64,000 nt of DNA from Corythucha ciliata (Eukaryota; Arthropoda; Insecta; Hemiptera; Tingidae). The notes beneath the pieces are model-generated. The model saw nothing but the letters and a program-made list of their open reading frames with translations. It made no database searches and was not told where the DNA came from. Where the stretch lies: positions 23,932,001 through 23,996,000 of the forward strand of contig CM075937.1 in NCBI GenBank assembly GCA_038030265.1. Direction: 5' to 3'. The position numbers and the translations under genes are program-made. Positions 55,692 through 64,000 of this stretch are shown here, piece by piece. Position 1 is the first letter of the stretch, and every line of letters starts with the position of its first letter.

Positions 55692-56040
55692 TCATTTTTT
55701 CTCGAAACTCGAATCGTGTTGGGCTATGCCCTTCCATCGTCGCCCGGATAACATCAGTTTATTTAATTTATTAATTAAAAATACCGGCGACAGAATTATT
55801 CATTATAACCATCTACTAAATTTCAGTTAAAGGGAGCTACTAGTGAAAATTCATTCTATAACATGGGTAAGGTCTACTCACGTCAAAATGTTGGTGTGAC
55901 GTCAATTGGTACCTCCTCCTCTTCCACACATTTGTTTTTAGCAGTGATTTGTAGGTAAATTCAGGCTAACGGCAAGATTAACACGTTCATATAAGAACGA
56001 GGGGAGAAATAAGTTTTCGAAGCGACTTATGACCCTTCTA

Positions 56041-57332
56041 CAGGGTGTAACGGAAGTCTGGCATAAATGAAATGGGTGATTCTTGGTCACATTTGGAACC
56101 AAAATGACCCTATACACCATGGTCCGATTACTTATGGTTTTGGAGATAATCGTGGTTTTCCTAATTTTTAATGTACCCACGGTTTTCCTTAGTAAATCGT
56201 CTGTACCTGATGAAAAAATGGTCTCATTGAAATTTAAAAGAAGCCATTGGAAAGAGCACTAAATTCTCTATAGGATTGAATCCTTTCATTTCTAAATCGA
56301 TCAATATTTGTGTGCTTAAATTGCTGCTGAACAGCCAACTTCTTAGATTTCCGGAAAACTCCTAGTCTTTCAGCCAGCTGTCAATTTCTTTATGGCCCTC
56401 GTAAGAAGTGTAAAAAATTATTAAAAACTTCTACTGATTGTCAGCTTTCGAATGGCCTGCTTAGTTCTGGATTATTCTTTTTTTTTCCGAGATAGAAGCA
56501 AAAACGCGCAAAAAAAAGCCCCCAGAAGTATCCGTTTTTAAGCACGCCTTCAGGCAAGGCAATTGCTTCCACGAGCGCGCCCTCGGCCTCTTCAGTTAGA
56601 TACAAATTCCCGTTATGAGCTTGGGTGGAGCCTTGGGTTGGATTCCGCTATTATTGAAATAATAAAACAATAAAATAAATAATTCTTGTTTGTTAAGAAA
56701 TGTGATTGTGCAAATAAATAAATAAAAAATAAATAACACCCACATCTACCATCAACCGCATTACAATCACAATTAACTGGAGAGGCCGAGGGCGCGCTCG
56801 CGGAAGCGATTGTCTTACCTGAAGGCATGCTTAAAAACGGATACTTTTGGTGGTTTTTTCACGCGTTTTTGCTTCTATCTCGGAAGAAAAAAAAGAATAA
56901 TCCAGAACTAAGCAGGCCATTCGAAAGCTGACAAACTGTAGAAGTTTTTAATAATTTTTTACACTTCCTACGAGGGCCATAAAAGAATTGACAGCTGGCT
57001 GAAAGACTAGGAGTTTTCTGGAAATCTAAGAAGTTGTCTGTTCAGCAGCAATTTAAGCATTTAAATATTGATCGATTTAGAGATGAAAGGATTCAATCCT
57101 ACAGAGAATTTAGTGCTCTTTCCAATGGCTTCTTTTAAATTTCAATGAGACCATTTTTTCATCAGGTACAGACGATTTACTAAGGAAAACCGTGGGTACA
57201 TTAAAAATTAGGAAAACCACGATTATCTCCAAAACCATAAGTAATCGTACCATGGTGTATAGGGTCATTTTGGTTCCAGATGTGACCAAGAATCACCCAT
57301 TTCATTTATGCCAGACTTTTCCGTTACACCCA
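56041..57332. mobile_element. TA-flanked element with CAGGGTGTAACGG ends and about 550-bp arms
   Basis: Arms run from 56,041 to about 56,600 and from about 56,775 to 57,332, sharing CAAAATGACCCTATACACCA, CTTTCAGCCAGCTGTCAAT-like text and GAGCGCGCCCTCGGCCTCT on opposite strands. TA lies on each side. The centre of about 175 bp is AT-rich and encodes no transposase that I recognise. Confidence 0.75.
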
Positions 57333-58932
57333 TATGGCAACTTAGAAAGGGGAGCAAATGGGGATGCGCGAAATCCTTTCCTTTGATACTTTTTCCCGAA
57401 GTTATGTGAACTGTGAACTCTTCAATTTATTTCGAATTAATTCCATTTTTTGCCGCTTTAACTCTGGTTCTCTCTGACTTTTTCCATGGTGACGACGCCA
57501 AGATAATTACGTGAGCAATGTTGAACAGTTACCAAGGGTGCACCGGAATAGATTAATTTTCAAGAATCTCTTTGAAGAAGAAGAATGAAAAAACATTACT
57601 ATATAACTTTTTGTGGTCAACAAACTATAATATTGAGCCATTAATGTCTAGTGGGAATGAAACAGGATCAATCTCCCCGGCTATATTGGCCTGGGCGTAT
57701 ACGTTCTCTCCGTGGCCCTGTTTGCATTTTCCAATAACTTTTCTTCTCTGAACGTATATATATATTTTTTTTATTATTACGCACGTCTCTGGTAAGAAGG
57801 TGGAACCAATGGATATTTAATGGGATGAGGAGGGTGCACTGAGCCTAGGGAGGAATTATCTTGGAAATTATGAGAGCAGGAAGGATTTAAGAGGTTGTGA
57901 GAAGTCGAACTAAAGCGTTGGCCGGCCAGTTAAACTCAAGAAAATGACCACTACGATATTATGGTATGCCTAGAACCTCTGAACCTAAATCCCCCCCCCC
58001 CCCAGGCCACCAGGCTATATCTCCGGAGTAGCGAATTGTTCGGCCAGATACTTCATGTCTTTCGATAAATGTCTCTTTTATAACTAGTTGAAAAAAACAA
58101 AAAAGTGAATTAAATGTTTGATAAAAAGGAGATGACTGCGTTAGAGGGGTTCCACATCAAATCTAACTTCTCTCTGAACATTTGTTGAATCAATTCCTGG
58201 GTCCGAACTAACTCTGTGGTTGTTTTTAAAGGAAATTGAATTCTGGAAGACTTCAAATCAAATTCAGTTTGTTTCCACCCCTTCGCGTCACAACCTCTTT
58301 TTTATTTCTATTTTCTTTTTTTAGTTGTTACAATTTAATTTATTTGCATTTCACTTATATAATGGCGTAGTTAAAAGATAGGCTCTCCTCTTCAAAAGAA
58401 ATGAAATGTTTTCTTAAAAGTCAAAAAAGTCACTTTGCAGATCTTGAAAAAAGGTAATTCTCTGTTTTCTGTATAATGTGAAACGAGGGGTGGGCATTTG
58501 GTTTTTAGGAGTAAATACCCAATTAATTTTCCTCCCCCCCGGCCATCTTCTTAGTGTTCACCTCATAATCTTTACTCGTTGCAATTTTACTGGTCTCTAA
58601 TGGAACACATTTTCTGGGAAAAAGGGATGGATGAGCATAACAAATTCTCTCAATTTTGATGCTTCAAGGGCTATGAAAAGAATGGTGGTGAAGAGTAGTC
58701 GGAAGTGGGTATTGTTTTATGAGCCGCTTCTTTTTCCTTTGTTTGAAGGATGGTAAAAATTGTTTTTCTCGGAAATCAGAACTTGGCAGTGTTTCCTGTC
58801 AAATTGAATCTGAAAATTTCTTCAGCCGTGCAATAATTGCCAAATAGGACCAGCCCCCTACACATTACCAAGCTAATCTTCATGACGTTGTGTCAACAAA
58901 ATGGACTAAATTCTATCGCTCTCTGTCCACAG
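57333..58932 (+). other. Neurexin intron 3, last part
   Basis: No element was recognised. A C run lies at about 57,991-58,003. The last bases (CTCTCTGTCCACAG) form the acceptor of exon 4. Confidence 0.5.
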
Positions 58933-59082
58933 ACAAAGCACCATCGGAAGCTACGTTTCGAGGAGCCGAATACTTGTACTACGATTTAAGTCGCACCGGA
59001 GGAGAGCCAATTGTTTCCACTCAAGACTCGGTTTCGCTTTATTTCAAGACAAGGCATCCTTCGGGATTACTATTCTTTACTG
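58933..59082 (+). CDS. Nrx-1: Neurexin exon 4: start of LNS2
   Basis: Behind the acceptor CTGTCCACAG, the codon begun in exon 3 is completed as Asp, and the frame reads KAPSEATFRGAEYLYYDLSR, then GGEPIVSTQDSVSLYFKTRH and PSGLLFFTG. ATFRGxEYLxYDLS opens LNS2 in arthropod neurexins and F+TR.P.GLLFxTG is the laminin G first-strand signature. It enters and leaves in phase 1 (150 nt) with donor GTGTGT. A preceding intron of about 17.4 kb separates it from EGF-A. Confidence 0.9.
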
Positions 59083-59956
59083 GTGTGTATGACAGTTTAA
59101 TTAAGTTTTAATTTCTATCGTTTAAATAGATCATTTTCTATTCAATGGGTATATTAACGTGAGTGGTTGTGTGCAGAAGGAGGAGGGGAGGCCATTGATC
59201 CGCTCTTCAGGTTAATTGGACGATATCGTGTTTACAGATCTTAAGCCATTAATCGGTTCTGTAATTTAACGCGTACTTTTTTCAACTAAAAAATATCGTT
59301 AGAAAGATGCGTCTCTGTCGTCCACCACTTCTTACCACACGTTAAATATGGATTGGGCAGTAAAATGAAGAAAAAAGAAAAAGAAACAAACAATTGTTAT
59401 TGTTTGCTTTTCTTTGCGGAGTGTCTTCCGAACAAACACATTATATTTTTTTTTATTTCCACAATACTAAGCCAATGTGGAGGGTGGTGCAACCGCGATG
59501 TCTCATTCGGTGACACCCGCCCTCCGCCCGCCTACCAACCCGCGTCCAATCTAACGTCATGGTTTATTGTGTGTACATTGTGCGATTCGTCATAATTAGG
59601 TGGGACTTTTACAGCCCCCTTCCCCCCCCCCTCATTCTCTAACAACCGTATATACTGCCACCTTTCTCATTTCATGTTACCCCTAAGATATGTGCTCATT
59701 TATTACGTGCGATGGGTAATCGTGTATTATACGCGGCAACTTTTGGGTTTTTGAGTAATCTAATAAAACGTTGTAAGGAAGCAATTTAAGCTTACAGTTA
59801 GCAATACATATTTCTTCGGGGAACTGAATCACCTGTATCGAAAATGATAATGGTTTTTGTTACACGGGTGGTGGGGGTGGTGATGCGTTAAACTCCTGAG
59901 AAATTAACTCTATCATCTCTGTGATCTACAACGCTGTGATCTATTACGCTTTCCAG
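59083..59956 (+). other. Neurexin intron 4
   Basis: The intron is 874 bp, with donor GTGTGT and acceptor GCTTTCCAG. It contains a C run near 59,620; nothing else was recognised. Confidence 0.65.
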
Positions 59957-60117
59957 GAGATAATGGAGATTATCTGAACTTGGCCCTGAGAGAAGGAGGC
60001 GTGTTGCTAAGCATGAGCCTTGGGAATGGTAAATTAGATCTCCAGATTAAACCGAAACGGGTTAGATTTGATGACAATCAATGGCACAAGCTCACTATTC
60101 AACGGCGAGTTCAGGAG
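59957..60117 (+). CDS. Nrx-1: Neurexin exon 5: middle of LNS2
   Basis: It continues DNGDYLNLALREGGVLLSMS then GNGKLDLQIKPKRVRFDDNQ and WHKLTIQRRVQE. DYLxLxLxxGGVLLxxxLG and the D.QWHKLTIQR block are diagnostic of the LNS2 core. The acceptor is GCTTTCCAG; the exon is 161 nt and ends in phase 0 at CAGGAG before GTAAGC. Reading through the donor leads to a stop, via ATTTATTTA repeats, within about 45 codons. It ends at the place where vertebrate neurexins have splice site 2. Confidence 0.92.
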
Positions 60118-60198
60118 GTAAGCGAATGTTTCAATTTTTGGAAGGATATTCTTCTTATTTATATATTTATTTATTTATTCATTTATTTATTTGTTCAG

Positions 60199-60225
60199 AT
60201 TTCAGCCGTAACGAGCTTCTGCAGG
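60199..60225 (+). CDS. Nrx-1: Neurexin 27-nt microexon at splice site 2
   Basis: Between ATTTGTTCAG and GTAAGT lie nine codons, ISAVTSFCR, in phase 0 at both ends. They fall between RRVQE and LSLVVDD of LNS2, the position of splice site 2 in vertebrate neurexins, where short inserts sit beside the calcium and ligand surface of LNS2. A symmetric exon can be skipped without a frame change. I recall similar ITSFCR-like residues in other arthropod neurexins, but that is memory, not a search. Inclusion may be constitutive or alternative. Confidence 0.8.
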
Positions 60226-60288
60226 GTAAGTTCGATTGAAATATAGAAGTCGTCCTGGTAAAACAAAAGATTTTAAACAAATTTATAG

Positions 60289-60447
60289 CTGTCATTAGTC
60301 GTGGACGATGTCTACGCCGAGCATTCGAACACCGCCGGAGCTTTTACGATGCTGTCCTCATCGAGGGCCTACGTCGGTGGCGCTGATAATTCCGTCATGC
60401 TCAGTATTTCCAAAGTTCACAACAACTTCGTTGGTTGTCTTCGAAAG
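60289..60447 (+). CDS. Nrx-1: Neurexin exon 7: second half of LNS2
   Basis: The exon reads LSLVVDDVYAEHSNTAGAFT, then MLSSSRAYVGGADNSVMLSI and SKVHNNFVGCLRK. YVGG and NNFVGCLRKV are the last-strand signature of laminin G domains. The Cys in FVGCLRK is expected to pair with the one in DFMCQE of the next exon. Acceptor AAATTTATAG, 159 nt, phase 0 at both ends, donor GTGAAG. Confidence 0.92.
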
Positions 60448-60577
60448 GTGAAGTTTCCCCTTTTCCCCTTAAAGTTCAACCAAGAACGCGATGGAGAAAC
60501 TATAAGTTGTGAGTTTGAAGGCTAATTTACTGACGCTCTTCCGTCTCTCCCCCTTCCTCTCTTTCTGTTTTCTACAG

Positions 60578-60730
60578 GTTGAATTTAACGCTGATACCCT
60601 AAAATTGAATCTCGTCGAGTTGGCCCGAACTGGAAGTAAACTCGTCGGCATTTTGGGCAACGTGGACTTTATGTGTCAAGAAGTGGAAGCGGCTGATCCG
60701 ATTACATTCACAACTCCAGCCTCTCATCTC
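60578..60730 (+). CDS. Nrx-1: Neurexin exon 8: end of LNS2 and linker to LNS3
   Basis: The frame reads VEFNADTLKLNLVELARTGS, KLVGILGNVDFMCQEVEAAD and PITFTTPASHL. VEFNADTLxLNLxxLAxxGS finishes LNS2, and DPITFxTPxSxL is the strand that opens LNS3 in neurexins. Acceptor TGTTTTCTACAG, 153 nt, phase 0 at both ends, donor GTGAGT. The next exons, with the rest of LNS3, later LNS/EGF units and the transmembrane region, must lie beyond position 64,000 because no further match is seen. Confidence 0.92.
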
Positions 60731-60743
60731 GTGAGTAAAACCG

Positions 60744-60774
<31 letters not shown>

Positions 60775-63700
60775 GTACTTTTTCGGATTTACGTGCTTTT
60801 CCCTAACTTTCTTTCTCGAAATGCTTAATTCTTCTTTACATAACTAATGAAAGAGACTTCATTTTCTCAGCAGAGGAGGACTAGAGATAATGCTCATCCT
60901 TCCCCAACTCAACGTCAAGTTTCACTTTTCTACACGACCCTAACTTGTTCGAGACAGCACAATACCCTTCTGCCATCACCAACTGAGCTCCCTTACACTT
61001 AGAATCTTTCTGTCGTTTCTAATTCTAAATTAACGAGAAAAAGAAATGAGTTCTGCCCTAAAGAAAAAATAGCCTAAAAGGCCAAAGAAAAAACTGTTTA
61101 TTCTTCGTTAAAGGGTTTGCTCAGTTCTTGTCTCTTGTTGACAGGCGTCCCTTCACCTTTCATCCTTAACTCATAACTGCCAAACGTCTTCTACAACGTT
61201 CCCAGCCTTCTTAATTTGTCTCAAAACGTTTGGAAGGGGGGCTCTCAGGTTTCCTTTTATACTAAAGCTTTTCTCGGAAAAACTTTCCTTTTTTTTAAGC
61301 CCTAAGTTTGGGAGAAAGTGGAAATCTTTCATTTTTATTCCGCAAAATATAAAAGAAGCTGAGCGTTGAAAAGAGTTTGTCTGTAAATGCTGGTGAAGAG
61401 GGTGAATAACAATCCGAGCGAAAACGAGTAATAACTCGTTCATGAGGTAAAATTACAATAGTGGGACTTGATCCCTCTCTGCTTTATTTATTTATTTTTT
61501 TGTGGTGCGATGCCCCTATGAATTTCAGTTACTACGATTAATTAAATTTTTGTCCAACGCTTGTTTGGATACTCAGAAATCTCATGGCTGAGAAAAAATG
61601 ATGTAGGACAGGATGTTTGTTTGGCCCACGATTATCTGTTTCTCCTGTTTCTCACCGATACGCACGCCCACCAATCACCCCTCTAGCCCCTTTCCTCCCC
61701 TAAAAAAAAGTAGCACCACGAAGGCTTACTCGATCACCACAGGTTTGACGGAGGAGGGGAAAAGTTAGCTTTTCACTGACGCCTCTCTCCTCTGCTCGCC
61801 CGCCAAAAGCTTTAACAAACCAACCCTTTTTCCTCGGTCAACGAAGGTTCTAATGCTATTTTACCCGAGTTGCATGGTAATCAGAAGCATAAATAAGGCA
61901 ACTCACGAGCCCCACTCTACACTGCCGCTTTGCTATACTTTTACATTTTAACGAAGCGATGATAGGAAAGGATGGCAAGGAAGCAGAATAGTGAAAAAAA
62001 AGGTGCGAGGAAATCTCAAACGTGGGTTGTAATTGAATAATCTATTTGTGGTTGTTGTTGTTATGTGGTGGAGGGTGCTGGGGAAGATGTCCCGACAATA
62101 GATTGGAAGAGCTACGTGGTTTCCAAACAAAAAACAGGTAATATTGTGGTAAACCAACGGGCTTTACGTCCAACTACCTTTAAGGTGTCGTGGACGAGGG
62201 CGAGAGAACACACTTTACTTTTTTAACTTTTATACACGTAAGTTGACCTTTTTGCTCAAATAATTCAGCCTGTAGTGGGAATCGAAACCACTCACCAGAC
62301 GATACCTGGACCTGAGAGTCGACGCCCTAGCGACCTCGGCCACTCTGCTGGGCAGCCAATTTAATGTATAGTTAATAATCAATTAAGATTTGTCTCGTTG
62401 ATAAATAATAAGCATGCCCTCCGTTGGTAGGTGAACCCCCTCTCCTTTTTTTTGTAAGCCACAATTGAAGATAAGGTAGGCAAGAAAACGCACAACTTCT
62501 CGTGCAATGCAGGTTTTGCCCATTACGGTAACATGCCTACAAGGGCGAGCGCAAACTAAAGGCCCTCATATTAGACGACTGGCTCACCCCTCGCCAAGGC
62601 TGGCTTTATTCTCCCCAATACCAAGTGGTAGGAACAAATGCCCCCCACCCCCTTCCACCACAATCTCGACTGGACGGTGGAGTAACCCGGCGTTCGCCGA
62701 AAAACCAATAGAACGACGCGTAGTTTCCAAGAAAATGCGCACCCTACGATATTTAAGTAAATCGTATTTCAGAATAATCTTGTGCCGGGGAACTGAATCT
62801 CGGAAATTGCATTTTCTCTCTTGCTCAGCTTCATGTTTTCCTACCTATTCACCCTTATATTCCGCCGGAAATTCCGTGCGATGGTTATTTATTCTACAGT
62901 GATTTAATAGTAATAGGCCCAGACTTATTTATGTAGGTAGAAATAGAACCCAAAGTTTAAGAAAATAAGTGAATGAAATAAGTGATCGGTGTTGGAGGAG
63001 CGAAGGGAGAAGAGAGAGTGACGTGTAGGAGTATAGAACTCTGACACAATTGTGCCCTCCCGGGTCCTGGCGCTTACAGTAACTTTCCTTTTAGGCTCAT
63101 TACGGTTTAATCCCTTCCTCGGGGTACGACTCTCTGTACCCCGTAATAATTCATTAATTTATTTTCAAACTGCCCATGATGCACAAAATGACCCCTAACC
63201 CCACAGGAACTGTTAGTATGCCTTTAGGACTCTTTTACTTGTCTGCTAGACAACAAGGAAAAAGGTTAAAAAAAAACAACAGAAAATTAAGTTTAATCGC
63301 GATGCTGATGATATAGGCCGCTTAAACTTTGCCTGTCTACTTATTTTTATTTTGCCTCACACGCTGAAAAGAAATGCCACATTTTCGCCTTCTTCCTTTT
63401 CCCTCTGAAACCAACAGTAGCCGTCTCTGTTCATTTTTAACTGATCCGCTCTCTGCTCCCTTAAAACTAAAGAAGCCGTGAATTCTATTCAAGTAATTAA
63501 AATTAATGATGAATGGTGAGAGAGAAGCCCTTGAAATTATACTGCAATGGTGGGGGGGGGGCTGGATATAAATTGCGAGTTTTCTTTCTCCTCACCTTCT
63601 TTTCCTCGTGTTCTAAATGAGAAAACTTGGCGCCCAAAGCATCCCACCATTTTGGCGGGTTCGTGCGAAAGGGAAGAGGAGAAGTGAGGGCCTAACAATG

Positions 63701-64000
63701 AAATTCTTGTAAATAATTAACGTTCGTCGTTACTTTTGTTTTCGTAGCATTTCTTTTTCCTGAAAAAAAAAAAAAAAAAAAGTGAAATGGCTGTTTGGTT
63801 TGGCGTTTTTTTTTCAGCTCTGCATAATTCTTGATGTGAAGTTTCGATAAAACTTCTTCTGTAAACAGAATTATTACTGACAGGGTTTTCTAGTTGAATA
63901 TTTGATTTTTTCCCCCAGACGGAAAAATATGTGGCATGAGAGGGTAATGAACTTGAATCGCGCATTAAAATTGTAAATTTTCTTACAGGCCCTTTCTTTA
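60731..64000 (+). other. Neurexin intron 8, running off the window
   Basis: Apart from the SINE at 62,150-62,352, I see no exon. There is a T run of about 24 bases at about 60,750, an A run of about 18-20 bases near 63,763, and a G run near 63,551. Confidence 0.55.
62150..62352 (-). mobile_element. tRNA-Leu-derived SINE, copy 2
   Basis: On the minus strand it begins GCAGAGTGGCCGAGGTCGCT, contains GACTCTCAGGTCCAGG (CAG anticodon region of a leucine tRNA) and GGTTTCGATTCCCACT, and ends with GGACGTAAAGCCCGTTGG. The body is more AT-rich than in copy 1. Confidence 0.75.

Larger units (their letters stand above)
55184..55812 (+). repeat. Tandem tRNA-Thr-like units inside an 18-bp duplication, locus 2
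   Basis: Two units of about 320 bp, each with leader, tRNA-like core and 3' module, follow one another. The array starts with an inverted copy of part of the 3' module (TGATGTTATCCGGACGACGA, 55,198). CTACTAAATTTCARTTAA stands on both sides (55,166-55,183 and 55,813-55,830, one mismatch), as expected if the array arrived as one unit. Confidence 0.75.

Noticed and set aside
1..64000. CRISPR arrays, operons or bacterial-type promoters
   Set aside because: No regularly spaced short direct repeats and no prokaryotic gene order were seen.

Overview
This window reads as nuclear DNA of an arthropod, most likely an insect or a close relative. The evidence is a split gene with GT..AG introns whose exons encode the amino-terminal part of an arthropod neurexin, together with dense eukaryotic transposon debris: Tc1/mariner-type and piggyBac-like inverted-repeat elements, tRNA-derived SINEs and a Penelope-like retroelement. 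No bacterial gene organisation is visible. The species cannot be fixed from the sequence. An unusual signature is about twenty G or C homopolymer runs of 10-14 bases.

Layout. 1-600: decayed fragment of a recurrent invertebrate multicopy protein. 600-16,500: intergenic DNA full of short inverted-repeat elements, including a nested element at 2.1-3.4 kb, an ISL2EU-like transposase remnant at 7.2-7.5 kb, and a TIR element at 13.5-15.3 kb that contains a tRNA-Thr-like unit and whose end was hit by a SINE. 16,555-60,730: eight coding exons of the neurexin gene on the + strand: signal peptide plus LNS1 in two exons, EGF-A in one, and LNS2 in five, one of them a 27-nt symmetric microexon at the position of vertebrate splice site 2. 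The coding parts join to 1,383 nt (461 codons) with matching phases and no stop. The gene runs past the right edge; LNS3 and later domains are not in the window.

The neurexin introns are very long (about 22.8 and 17.4 kb) and hold most of the mobile DNA. Intron 2 carries the most striking object: a 6.8-kb head-to-head pair of full-length Penelope-like elements (30,206-36,999). Each has an intact 872-residue reverse transcriptase/GIY-YIG endonuclease ORF. The pair as a whole is flanked by one 12-bp target-site duplication, and its four pseudo-LTR segments each carry a hammerhead-ribozyme-like fold whose CUGANGA box is altered. Introns 2 and 3 also hold TA-flanked mariner-type elements with arms of hundreds of bases and decayed transposases, a TTAA-flanked palindrome, a tandem pair of tRNA-Thr-like units inside an 18-bp duplication, and two copies of a tRNA-Leu-derived SINE.

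Only neurexin looks like a host protein gene. The intact Penelope ORFs look recently active; everything else is non-autonomous or decayed.
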